Source: Cymbidium sinense
Lineage: Eukaryota; Streptophyta; Magnoliopsida; Asparagales; Orchidaceae
Direction of reading: 5' to 3'
Assembly (NCBI GenBank): GCA_021442155.1
Contig: CM038229.1
Coordinates: 90,160,693 to 90,224,692, forward strand
Length of the DNA: 64,000 bases
The notes beneath the pieces are model-generated. The model was not told the DNA's origin. It ran no database searches and worked only from the letters and a program-made list of their open reading frames with translations. Numbering within the stretch: the first letter of the stretch is position 1; each line of letters starts with the position of its first letter. Shown in pieces: positions 24,258 through 34,295 of the stretch. The position numbers and the translations under genes were made by a program.

Positions 24258-24465
24258 TATGATTTCTGCAGCTCTGTTATGCTGTTCTTGGTGGCTGAAA
24301 AATTCCTTCTGATTTCTGCAGCCCTATTCGGCTATTCTTGGTGGCTGAAAATTTCTTTATATTCTGCAGCCCTATTCGGCTGTTCTTGGTGGCTGAAAAT
24401 TTCCTTATGGTTTCTGCAGCCCTATTTGGCTGTTCTTGCTGGCTGACAATTTCTTTATGATTTTT
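24258..24465 (+). repeat. Tandem repeat, about 49-50 bp unit, four copies
   Basis: Units share TTTCTGCAGC(C/T)CT(G/A)TT-GGCT(G/A)TTCTTGGTGGCTGA in pieces and differ by a few substitutions. Because the period is not a multiple of three, one frame stays open by chance and yields a hydrophobic repeat. It is non-coding DNA of the hAT 3' half. Confidence 0.85.
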
Positions 24466-25119
24466 GAAGTTTTTTATATTTAATTTCTGCAGCTCTATTT
24501 TTATATATGATGGTTTGGGATATATTTGTAGTGTTGGTGGTTATCTATCTGTTTTGTAGGCTTTGTTGGTTGTTCATACTGCCTGGTTTGCAATTGCTTC
24601 TATCTAGCTCTATTGTCTTTGGTATCACCTGAATTGGGACTTACCGTAGGCTAACTTTTCTTTCTTTTTAAGTTTAAGCTTATGTTACTATTTACTAATC
24701 TCTTTTTGAGTTCTTGCAGACTTATATTACTAATATTTGAGTTCTTGCAGTCAATTCTTGCAGGCTGACTCTTTCAAACTTTCTGATTACATTTGAGATT
24801 CAGCAACTTATTATGCTGATTGTACGGTCTCTTATTTCTTGGAGGTGGCTGGAGTTTATTTCATTTTTTTTCTTTTGTCATTGGACCGTTAGTTTTTGTA
24901 TTTTATTTTATTGTACTTGGTTTAAGGACTATTCTCTTTAGGCTATCTTATATTCTTGTAACTTTTTGAGCATCAGATTTTGAGAGTTGTCCACTTTAAG
25001 GACTTTGTTTTCTTTCTCTTAAATGCAATCAAATTTTCTTTTTATAATTATTTTACAAATTTTTATTGCTTATTTATTCATGAACACAAATTCTGCTTAA
25101 AAGTACTTGATAAGTCTAT

Positions 25120-25345
25120 TTACGCTTGTTAAGGCTCATTTATTTAGTGCTCGTTAAGGCGCTTATTTAGTGCTCGTTAAGGCTTGTTTATTTGCTCTCG
25201 CTAAGGCTGTTTAAGTTGCCGATAAGGCTCGTTAGTCGGTAAGGCTCATTTAGTTACTGCTCAATAAGGCTTGATAACAGTGTTCGTTAAGACATTTGAT
25301 TAAGCTTGTTTATCATAAATAATCAAGCTACTCGATAAGGGCTTG
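25120..25345 (+). repeat. hAT 3' subterminal repeats
   Basis: A cluster of short degenerate motifs of the form GCTCGTTAAGGC / CTCGATAAGGGC occurs about ten times within 225 bp. A related CTCGGCTCGATAAGAG lies near the left end (18,155). Clusters like this near hAT termini are known as transposase-binding arrays in Ac/Ds-type elements; binding here is inference. Confidence 0.65.
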
Positions 25346-25495
25346 ATTAGCTTTAAACGAACCAAACACAGACCAATCTCAAACCAAGCTTGAACAACTT
25401 CGGTTAAACTAACCGAGCTCAATGAACAGACATACGAGCTCAAACCGAGCTCGAGCTCCAAAGATCTTATCGAAGCTCAACAAACAGCCTTGACT

Positions 25496-25525
25496 CGGTT
25501 TGGTTCGGCTGCGCCTACATCTTCC
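25496..25525. repeat. hAT right TIR and target duplication
   Basis: The right TIR ends CGGCTGCGCCTA at 25,517 and is followed by CATCTTCC (25,518-25,525). Its reverse complement begins TAGGCGCAGCCGAACC, matching the left TIR. Confidence 0.88.
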
Positions 25526-26505
25526 GTAAATGCCTAGTAAGAACATCACTAAAGCAAAAAAAGATAAGGGCTTAAAGTGATCCTTGATGTAATCCAACGA
25601 AATAGGAAAATATTTTGTCAATCCTCCTTGTGGACTTGGACACAAGTGCTCTAGTATACATATCTTTAATGACTTGAATATGATATTAAATCATTTCGTT
25701 TACGTTAGAACTCTCGAAGAACATCTCTTGAAACTTTATCATAAAACTTTCTCTAAATCGATAAATATCATATGTAGATCCTCCTTACTTTCTCTATATA
25801 CTTCTCCATCAAACCCCTTAACAAATGTATAGCATCCATAGTAGATCTACCTGACATAAAACCAAACTGATTGTGAGAAACTTTTGTATCACATCATAAC
25901 CTATGCTCAATTTCTCTCTCCCATGATTTTAATGTATGACACATTAACTTAATTTCTCTATAATTTGCACACTCTTGTGCATCACCTTTATTCTTAAATA
26001 TACTCCACTCATATGACATCTTTTTAGTCTTTAAAATAACATTAAAATATTTGTAAGCCATGAAATTCCTTGATCTCTAAATATTTCCACACTTCTATTG
26101 GAATATCATCGGTCCTACTATTTTTCACATTTCATTTTCTTTAAAGCTTCTCTAACTTCAGTTACTATTACGATAAAACAAAATTCTTTATTTTTATTTA
26201 GGGTATTAAAGTTGCTCTCAATCATCTTTGAGATCTTCATTGAAAAGTTTATCAAAATATCTTATCCACCTATTTTTTTTGATATCCTTTCAGAAAAGTC
26301 TTTATTATTTTCATCCTTAATACACCTCACTTGTAGGTCTTTCTTCTCATCTCTTGGTTGGTAACTTATACATACATCTTTCATCTTCTTTGGTATCTAA
26401 TCTATTGTATAAATCACTAAAAACTAAATTTTTTGCATCATATATTACTTTTTTAGAATTTCTACAGGCCACTTTATATCTTTCCTAATTCTCTGAATTT
26501 TTACA
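25526..26505 (-). pseudogene. RTE LINE reverse transcriptase, N-terminal part
   Basis: Reading the minus strand, NQFGFMSGRSTMDAIHLLRG and a MEKY--YD-V--EVL-like stretch are visible around 25,700-25,880. Nearer 25,540-25,640 a PISLDYIKDH and FALVM segment corresponds to the family's GLHQGS-LSPYLFALVMD. Multiple frameshifts are present. The right end at 26,505 is the 5' truncation point. The segment joins directly to 18,112 once the hAT element and one copy of its target duplication are removed. Confidence 0.82.
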
Positions 26506-29211
26506 TCAAAATTAATTAATTCATTAATTAGATGAAATTGTCTAAGTTAAATAAAATATTGAGACGTAGAGATTTGAAATTTTAATATATGAAAAAGTTG
26601 TGCAGGCTAAATTATAATTAAATGAAAATATAAAATCAATCTCATGATTTAAAAATAAAATTATCTAAATTACTAAATACTCGCATGGTCCCCGACACTA
26701 TACTGAATGCTTAAACCAAGTATCTGAGGATGTTGCACGGGTTGCTTCCCGGTTTGGTCTTAAGACCGGGTTCGGGTTAACAAAACCTAAAAAATCTAAT
26801 TATTATAAGAATTTTAACTTATTAAAATATCTGAGATGTTAATTTTATCATATGACGGTAGATCGATTCTATTATAAAACTAATAGAGTCGATAAGATCT
26901 AAAATAATAATTAAACAATTAAAATTATACATCTACCTCGATAATGATTGTGTTGAATGGTGATTTCAATCGAAGGGGATACTTCTATCAAAATGTGATT
27001 CTAATTTCAAATCAAATTAACTCAAATTAAGTATCAATCTAAAAACTGCTTAAATAAAATATAATTTTTAAAAGCTTAATGCAAACTCCATTCAATTCAC
27101 ATTAACGGTTTATTGAAGGTGAAAAAAACTCAAGCTCACAAAAGAATGTCAAATCAAGTGTTCTTATGTTCACTCAATCAATCTCACGCCGGTAAAGATG
27201 TGGCTCGTGTCCTCATGCAGCCGAGGCTCCACATATGATGCGATTCTGACAGAGTCATCTAATCGGTGTTCGCCAAATGAAACCATTATATATTACGATC
27301 ATGTGTTGTAATCTCCAATGACTCCCTTTGAGTTATAAATCATAGGGTACACCTGATAGGACAAAAAGCCCTTTTGTCAACTAAAGTAGACTTAAGTTTG
27401 TCTCCTTAGACAAACAACACCCCAGGTCTACAAGGATTACGGCGTTATGTGTTAACATGGATCATTTGGTCAAGTTAGATTCATTCTCCTCCCAACTAAG
27501 TAACCAGGGGACGACTTGGGATGATGGAACCATGGGATTTAGATCGACGTCATCATTCCCCAACCATCCGCTTTAAGCTAATGATGATGAATTTTATAGA
27601 TTATAAACCTCCAAATTCTAAAACTTAGCATCTTTCTACTTATATTATGCATGTAATGATATAACGGCCTTGTCGAAAGTTCTCTCTCAATATTGGGAGG
27701 GATAATTAACTATAGGTGCTTGTGCCTATAGGAAACGTGGAACCATATCTAAAGTTCTCACCAAATGAGGACAAAATCTGTATGTCTTATCTACTATTCC
27801 ATCTTTCTTCTGAAAATTACACCGACACATTTAAACCATACTCTCATTGTCGAGAGGTCAGTGGCGAATTTTTGAAACCCATAGAGGAATTGTTCACATT
27901 TGAACTATTTTAGTAAAGATGAGAACAAAATGATTAGAGCAATGTCAATATCAATTTCTACCTCTATAAGCATTTAGCTTCAGCAAATGATTGTATTTTC
28001 TCTCAGCTAAATAAAGTGATATCTTGATCTACATTTTCATTTTTTTTACGAGTATAAATTTCATATACCTATTTTAAAGCATGTTAGATTATTTAATCAC
28101 CATGCATTCATAGACATAAAGCTATTTAAGCTTGATACATCACATTAAATCAAGCATAAATTTTAAAATAATATACATATGTAATAGAATGAAACGTCAG
28201 GCGAGTTCAGCGAACTAAAATCAAATTCAGCGAGCTTAAATGAGCTCAATTAAGCCCAAATGTTATACATGAAAACTTGAGACACGATTAAATAGTCAAA
28301 TGACTTCAAAGTTTAACGTGATTATAGTCAAATCGAGCGGCTTGATGAGATGAAACCAACGAACCTAAGATCACTCAAATCAAAATTCATTTGAATGGTC
28401 AAATCACAAAAAGAAACTATTAGCGATCAAATTAATCGATATGAACCGTTTGATAAAGTATTTTAGAATTTTGGCTAGAATGAAATGAAAATGCCCTCTC
28501 AATTTTATAAAATGGACCTCATTCTTATCAAAAGGGAGAAAGAGAGAGGTAGAAACTTAAAATTCATCACCACTACAAACATCACTATTTATGTCGCATT
28601 GTCATTGTCACATGATCAATCTGACCAACTTCTATTACATAATTGTTGTAACGTTATGATTTAATTATTATTCTCAAATACAATATCGTAACCCCGTTAT
28701 GAGAATATTTAAACTTTGTACTCAAAGCGGATATATAGAGACATTTTATTATTAGTGATTTTCCCTCTTTTGAGATTTTTTTTCCGCATAAAATTTTTGG
28801 AATTTCTTGTTCTCTTCTTAAATATTTGTGTGTGCTTATTTCCCAATAAAGCTAAAGCATAAATTTTATTTTACCACTACTGATTTTCTGGCACGCAATA
28901 AAGCTAAATCACATAAAATTGTATTGTTCTCTTCTTTGAAATTATATTGTGATTCGTCATATTTACGCTTAGGTTAAGAGCGCTTTCTTTCATTGACATA
29001 AAAATTATTTGGTGGGCTAAAGGACAAATGACCGATAAATATGTATTTTATTATGTGCGGCAGATGTAGCTCTAAGTTCAAACTCGATAGTGTTATACCA
29101 TGTATACAATATATAATTTATATTATGTACTCATCACATCAACATTATTAGCGTTTGGACGTGAGTATATTTATTCACATAATTATTTCTCCAACAAAAG
29201 ACGCAAAAGGT

Positions 29212-29239
29212 ATAATAATAATAAAAAAATAATAATAAT

Positions 29240-29272
<33 letters not shown>

Positions 29273-29290
29273 TATTATTATTATTATTAT
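29212..29290. repeat. (TAA)n/(TTA)n microsatellite
   Basis: A run of ATA/TAA triplets followed by its complement ATT/TTA, so the right part can fold onto the left. It encodes a spurious poly-Ile frame. Confidence 0.9.
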
Positions 29291-29811
29291 AAAATATTCA
29301 GCATGCAAGTTTTTCATATTTGCAACATACATTCACTTGACTGTGAGAAATGTAAACCTTTAGCGCTTCATTTCAAAACAACTTAAGAGGACCCACTTAT
29401 TTATTTGCAAATATTCATCATTTTCATTTGCTCTTTTATGTGGTGTCGAAGAATCTACTGATCTAAATATTGAGAAGAAAAGAACTTAAATCTGAAATGA
29501 AATGAACAGGATTCTTAGGATCAGGAAATCCATAGAGAAGGCTCGTCAGAGAATTTGCAGACCCCTCTTGGGATTGAATATGACACGTTTTCATCTTCAC
29601 ACCTTGCTGGCAGGAATCTCAGCTTCGATTCACATTTAAAAAATAATAGCAATAGAGCACCATAGGCAATATCATGTGTGTGAAAAGACCAAGGACTTAA
29701 ATAGTCCCTATTTGAACCTAATTTGAAGCCTTTTTGAGATCGCCAGCCCCCTTAGACTAACGGAAAAATAAGTCTTGATGGCAAGGCAAGGGTTCAAGAG
29801 TCCTATTCCTA

Positions 29812-29819
29812 TATATATG
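29812..29819 (+). promoter_or_regulatory. Possible TATA box of the NAC gene
   Basis: TATATATG-type sequence about 115 bp upstream of the ATG at 29,933. It is placed by position only, and the region has many AT runs. Confidence 0.3.
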
Positions 29820-29932
29820 ATTGAATGTTCTACTTATCAGCACCTTGGCTTTCCTAGTAATCTCAGTACTTCCTAGGATTTAAGCTGCCTCTCTGTTATT
29901 TTGGTTGGGAGCACAGCTTGAGCAAAGAAATC

Positions 29933-30858
29933 ATGGAGGAGAAGAATGACATGGATAAGGAAGAAGAGATAATGCTGCCTGGTTTCCGCTTTCATCCTAC
30001 AGATGAAGAGTTGGTAGGGTTTTACCTGAGGAGAAAGGTAGAGCAGAAGCCACTTTCTATTGAGCTAATCAAGCCAGTGGATATATACAAATATGATCCA
30101 TGGGACCTTCCAAGTAAGCAATAAACCATTCGTTATTAGATTATTTCTTAAGCAGCAATGATTTTTTTTTTATACATTTTAGAATAAAAACTATTATCCA
30201 CTTTTTGCCATTTTTTGGGCTTCTTAAGTTATTAAGTTGCAAATTTTTTCAGCTGTCAAGTTTAAAAAAAAAAGTTTGCGAAGCTAGCATGTTTCTGTTA
30301 CTTAGGAGTTGGAAAGAAGTTGAATAAAATATCTTAATTAAATTTTTTATTTGAGATAAGTACAATATATATTTTAATTATTTAATTTATATTATACACA
30401 TCTTAAAATAAATTAAATTACTTAATGATTAGGAGTATACATTCAATCAGTTCGAACCAGCCAAATTATAACTCGGTTAGGTCTGGCTTGATTTTTGGTT
30501 AAATCTAATAATATATAAAAATAATAATCTCAATTTCTTATCAACAACATAAAACTCAATCTAATAATTTCGATACATAAAAATTTCTTAGACAAATAAA
30601 AATCTTTCAAGTTATACAAATGAATTAACATTTACAACAAAATTATATATTTATATTTAATTTCTTAATTATTTTGAATTACTTTGTTTAATGGATCTTT
30701 TTTTTAAATCAAAATGAAAATTTAAAAAATCAAATAGCTTAGCACTTAAAAATCTAAAGTAAATCAAATTGATCAAATAACATCACTTTAATTTGATTTT
30801 TCAGTGTAGACTGACTAGTGCTTATCTATTCTCAATAATTTTTTTATTAGAATATCCT

Positions 30859-30957
<99 letters not shown>

Positions 30958-32189
30958 AGTACTTTCTTCCCTTTGCTTGAAGGGAGTTCATTCTTATTTG
31001 CCCTAATGTTTCCGCTCCCACAGCTATTTTGTTGCATGCATCCATGGCAATTGTTAAATTCTTTTGGGAGAGAGATTCTTAACTTTGTCAAATCCTGTGA
31101 ACGGTGAATTTAACAAATCCTAGACTTCAACAACAACGAGGTTGGAATATAATTTAACTAAACATCTCATTTATAAAAGTCAAAGCATGAAAAATGTATA
31201 ATTGATGTGTTTCAGGGAAGATAAATTCTCAAATTTGTAATCACATAAATGATCCTTTTTCGCTCTAACCATCTTAATAGAGCGAATGGAGAGAAAGAAT
31301 GGTACTTCACCGCCTAAGAGATCGTAAGTACGTAAAACCTGAAGAAAGCCAAATAGAGTCACCATAGAGTTTCTCGAAAGCTACCGCACGCATGCCCATC
31401 TACTCTTCTCAAGGCATAAAATGTATTGGACTGAAGAAATCTCTTGTCTTCTACAAGGGACGAGCTGCAAAAGGAATCAAAACTGATTGGATGATGCATG
31501 AGTTCAGACTTCCCTCCCCAAACGTTCCGAGAACTTTGGATAAGAACACTCTAACTGATGTAAATTACACAGCAAAATACTATCTTATACTACCAGTAAT
31601 TTTCATTGATAAGAAAAATTGTAATAATTCATCTTTTCTTCCGTTTACAGGACTCTTGGGCTATCTGCAGGATCTTCAGGAAGACTAACGTAGCACCTAA
31701 GAGAGTCGCCACGCTTTGGGCATCTCCATTAACAGAATCTACAGACTCGGGAGGATTCTCTCTTGTGAATGCAATAAATAGCTCATATTTTGCATCAGAG
31801 AATAGCTCATGTGTTCTCAATGGCTTGGAAAGGCAAAGAAGTGTTGAATCTTATTCTTCTTTAGAAGGTTATGACTTCAAGTCCTTCAACTTGATCAACA
31901 AAGATATCCGAGCACACGTTTCATGTTTTCAACACAAAGACTTTAATACCATTCTATGCTAGCATGGACCGGTGGAGAGCAAATGTACCATAGTAGTTAT
32001 GCAGTAAACTATCCATTGGAGATGAGAGGAAACTTAGGGACTGAAGAAGAAGACTTAATGGCGAAGAAATCTATCTCTTAATAATATGATCCATGGGAAT
32101 AATAAGAGCGCTAAGAGCAACAGTTTCCAGTTAACTTTCCACAAGATTCTTTTGATGAAGGGAAGCTGAACTGCATCAATAAATTCTAA
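29933..32189 (+). pseudogene. NAC transcription factor pseudogene, FEZ-like
   Basis: NAC proteins are plant transcription factors with an N-terminal DNA-binding domain; the FEZ clade controls root-cap stem-cell division. Exon 1 (29,933-30,113) encodes [40 protein letters not shown] and [11 protein letters not shown] (NAC subdomains A-B), with donor A|GTAAGC. Exon 2 (about 31,280-31,559) has [50 protein letters not shown]. Exon 3 (from 31,651) begins [13 protein letters not shown]. Lesions include TAA at 31,315-31,317, a frameshift before DRKY, TAG at 31,365-31,367, loss of the W in the WKATG motif and a frameshift near 31,960. Beyond the last, coding resemblance continues as YAVNYPLEMRGN to FDEGKLNCINKF and a stop at 32,189. 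The TTG 15 bp upstream of the ATG is in frame but not a credible start. Intron 1 holds a (TA)n run. The gene order is otherwise intact, so this is a decayed gene rather than a retrocopy. Confidence 0.88.
30861..30954. repeat. (TA)n microsatellite in NAC intron 1
   Basis: About 47 uninterrupted TA units. It creates Tyr-Ile repeat frames on both strands that are not genes. Confidence 0.97.
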
Positions 32190-32427
32190 ACTTGATGTTT
32201 AAGTTGTGTTTTTACCAAATTTCTTCTGTTAGAATTACTATTTACTTTAAGTCTGAAACTGAAATCCTCACCAAATCAATTAATGAATCAAACATATTTC
32301 ACCATTTTTCAAAGCAAAATTTTAAACTTCAAGCAAACAATTTTTCTCTCAAGATAAATAGTGCTCTTATATTTGTATGCATTTGTGACATCTACTCACA
32401 AATTTTTAAGAAAGATGTCAAACTTAA

Positions 32428-32779
32428 GGGCTTCTTTGGAATCAATTTTGTTTTGTATTTTTTATTTATTTATATTTTTATGTTATTTTTCATAATATAT
32501 TTGTTTGGTAAAGTTTTTAAGAGTTATTATTTTTTATTTAAGAAAAAAACATATTATTTTTAAAAATAGTCAAAAATAACTTTTAGATTTTTTGAATGTT
32601 TTTAAAAACAACTATCACAACTAAAAATATAAAATTCATTTTAAGTGTTTTTAGAAACAATGTGATTTGTTTTTAAAAATAAAAAATAAAAATACTTAAA
32701 AAATTATACTAATTAAACATATTTTTTAAAAATAAGATAAAAATATAAATATAAAATAAAATTGATCTCAAAGAAGCCC
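32428..32779. mobile_element. Tourist-like MITE (PIF/Harbinger type)
   Basis: Left end GGGCTTCTTTGGAATCAATT and the reverse complement of the right end GGGCTTCTTTGAGATCAATT match at all but three or four positions, and similarity continues into AT-rich arms. A TAA target duplication flanks it (32,425-32,427 and 32,780-32,782), as expected for Tourist elements. At 352 bp it has no coding capacity. It lies about 240 bp beyond the end of the NAC pseudogene. Confidence 0.88.
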
Positions 32780-33018
32780 TAAGTGGTTCAAATATCTATA
32801 CTTTGATAAGGATTATCTCATCTAATGAATATTTTCATAGTTTTATTTGTTACAATAAGAGCACATGAATAGATCACAAACACAAATCTAAAAAAACAAT
32901 TTTGATTTTATGAGAAAAATGCTTGACAAAAAAATTTACATCATATGTAACAGAAGTGACTACATTGTATAAAAAAAAGTTAAAAGTAAAGACAAGCAAC
33001 ACACACAAAACATACCTT

Positions 33019-33052
<34 letters not shown>

Positions 33053-33058
33053 CATACA
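33019..33058. repeat. (TA)n followed by (CA)n microsatellite
   Basis: About 12 TA units then ACACACACAC-type repeats. No gene is associated with it. Confidence 0.85.
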
Positions 33059-33260
33059 CATGCAAAAAAATAATAATAAGACTCTATATCTCTCTTATAT
33101 CATCGTAAATCCAAAAAACAAATTCATAATTTGATTATTTCACATACATTGCACCGCAAGATTTTTGCTCCAAGCATAATGGATTGGAGACAAAAGCTTC
33201 AACAATAGTTGACCAGCAAATAATTTGGGATAGTGGGCCCCATCTATTTGTAAGAGAAAA

Positions 33261-33672
33261 GATTTTTATGTGTGGAGTCCCGATGTAGCTTCTGCATATG
33301 GACTTCAATAATATAACGTCATGTGACACTCAATCAATACACAACTGTTATGTATAAGCTATAAAATGCAGTGCATTGAGTGTGAAGAGTTTTGTATTTT
33401 GTGTATATGGAATATAATTTCAATAATATAACGCGACACTCAATCAATACAATCAGCATGTATAAAGTATAAAATGCAGTGCATTCAATGTGAAGAGTTT
33501 TGTATTTTGTGTAAATACATATTATATATTGTCATGCAATTAGTATTACATCAATATAAAGAAATACACATCACTATGTAATCAATACACAGTGTATTGA
33601 CTAAGTGTCACATGATACTATATTATTGGAGTCTCAATACAGTGCTACATCCGGACTCCGCGCTTAATAATC
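33261..33672. mobile_element. MITE-like inverted-repeat element with internal duplication
   Basis: The left end (GATTTTTATGTGTGGAGTCC) and the reverse complement of the right end (GATTATTAAGCGCGGAGTCC) match. Similarity continues for about 80 bp through GATGTAGC and CATGTGACACT-AGTCAATACAC. Inside, a unit of about 115 bp (33,305-33,418) is repeated at 33,419-33,530 with TATAAAATGCAGTGCATT and GAGTTTTGTATTTTGTGT shared. No target duplication is clear and no protein is encoded. The superfamily is undetermined. Confidence 0.7.
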
Positions 33673-34295
33673 TCTATGATAAGAGTATGCTTTCTCATCA
33701 ATTTAGCAGGCTCAAGTATTCTATATTTAATAATTAAAAAAATAAAAATAAATATTCAAAACATTCTAGAGTATTTACATAAATAGCACACAATTTTATA
33801 TATTTACATATATAATATTTAAATTTTTCATATTTATATAAATAACACTCAAATCTTTAATATTACATCAAAATTAGCACCATCATTATTTTTAGAAGAA
33901 TTTATATGCAAACCACATAATTTTTATATAATTACATATTTAACATCTAAATCTTCAATATCACATCAACAATATCACTCACTAATTTTCTAAAAGTTAA
34001 ATACATATTTCTAAGTATAAGAAAGTATTATATAACTAAATATTAAACTTTGGTGTTAAATATGCAAATGCATAAGAATTATATATGCGTTGAGAATTTT
34101 ATTTCAGAGAGATCTTCGTCAGAGCTCAAAAATTATCCAACACATAAGGGGGATATGAACACGGGGTTATCAGAAAACCCGTTAAAAAAAACCACTGGCC
34201 TAGTATGTAGAACTTTCACTATGTGTTTAAAAGATACGCCCCGCTTCGTACCGGAGAAGAAGGTGTTTGAGGGGAAATAATATTAGAGTGTGAAA
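33673..34295. other. AT-rich spacer
   Basis: No gene, terminal repeat or coding similarity recognised. A 76-codon frame (34,050-34,280) shows no motif and ends just before the LTR-like block. Confidence 0.5.

Larger units (their letters stand above)
18113..25517. mobile_element. hAT-superfamily transposon, 7.4 kb, carrying gene fragments
   Basis: An exact 8-bp target duplication CATCTTCC flanks the element (18,105-18,112 and 25,518-25,525), the hAT hallmark. The left end TAGTCGCAAATGAACCGAAG and the reverse complement of the right end TAGGCGCAGCCGAACCAAAC match at 16 of the first 22 positions. Both begin TAG, as many hAT TIRs do. A BED zinc-finger relic supports the assignment. The 3' subterminal region is full of short CTCGTTAAGG-type repeats. 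Removing the element restores the LINE reading across the site. It carries a KTF1/SPT5-like gene fragment, an RTE fragment and tandem repeats, and its transposase is incomplete. Confidence 0.9.
17291..26505 (-). mobile_element. RTE-clade LINE (5'-truncated), interrupted by a hAT element
   Basis: On the minus strand the reverse transcriptase ends in HVTDPT and is followed by the typical RTE 3' end (GGATAAAGGCTTG) and a (TTG)n tail, seen on the plus strand as (ACA)n at 17,292-17,313. The RT occupies 17,326-18,112 and 25,526-26,505; the 7.4-kb block between is a hAT insertion. The LINE lies in LTR copy C, flanked by TCAAAATCAA (17,281-17,290) and TCAAAATTAA (26,506-26,515), a 10-bp target duplication with one mismatch. 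Only about 1.8 kb of LINE remains, lacking the endonuclease, so it is a 5'-truncated dead copy. Confidence 0.88.
1628..27883 (+). mobile_element. Decayed Tat-type Ty3/Gypsy element with about 5-kb LTRs, nested insertions
   Basis: Two direct copies of a roughly 5-kb sequence flank a short internal region, and I read them as LTRs. The repeat's 3' boundary ends in GAGCCCACA in copy B (10,230) and in the minus-strand copy D (52,193). In copy B it is followed by a primer-binding-like sequence beginning TGGAGACTCCG. A G-rich tract precedes copy C at about 13,718. The internal part keeps a gag/protease-linker relic and the integrase C-terminus, so most of pol is deleted. A possible 5-bp target duplication is GAGAA (1,623-1,627) versus GAGGA (27,884-27,888), one mismatch. 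The 26-kb span includes a 3.6-kb partial tandem duplication and a 9.2-kb nested RTE plus hAT insertion. The exact LTR start is uncertain by about 10 bp. An alternative is a non-LTR segmental repeat, but the PBS- and PPT-like sites argue against that. Confidence 0.62.
13729..27883 (+). repeat. Long LTR, copy C (3' LTR), split by nested insertions
   Basis: Homologous to copy A. The left part is 13,729-17,290 and the right part 26,506-27,883, about 4.9 kb in total. The break coincides with the RTE LINE insertion flanked by TCAAAATCAA/TCAAAATTAA. The end CCCATA corresponds to CCCACA in copies B and D. The left part contains the captured gene fragments; the right part contains the AT-rich 3' half. 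Confidence 0.65.
27884..29932. other. Intergenic spacer upstream of the NAC pseudogene
   Basis: AT-rich DNA with no recognised coding sequence and no clear repeat family, apart from a (TAA)n-type microsatellite at 29,212-29,290. It starts after the Gypsy 3' LTR. Confidence 0.55.

Noticed and set aside
24153..24446. 97-codon hydrophobic repeat protein
   Set aside because: The frame is kept open by the 50-bp tandem repeat (50 is not a multiple of three, but stops happen to be absent); no start context or family match.
1628..27883. Copies A, B and C interpreted as a tandem cluster of NPP genes
   Set aside because: The repeat unit extends far beyond the coding segment, has LTR-like boundaries (GAGCCCACA), PBS- and PPT-like sites and a Gypsy integrase between the copies, and also occurs without NPP in copy D.
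29100..29363. 87-codon poly-Ile/Asn frame
   Set aside because: It is the translation of the (TAA)n/(TTA)n repeat.
29918..29932. NAC start at the TTG five codons upstream
   Set aside because: TTG is not a plausible start for a plant nuclear gene; the ATG at 29,933 is in frame and directly followed by conserved sequence.
30793..31107. Open frames on both strands of Tyr-Ile repeats
   Set aside because: They are translations of the (TA)n microsatellite in NAC intron 1.
32192..32563. 123-codon hydrophobic frame
   Set aside because: It extends from the NAC 3' flank into the Tourist-like MITE and has AT-rich composition.
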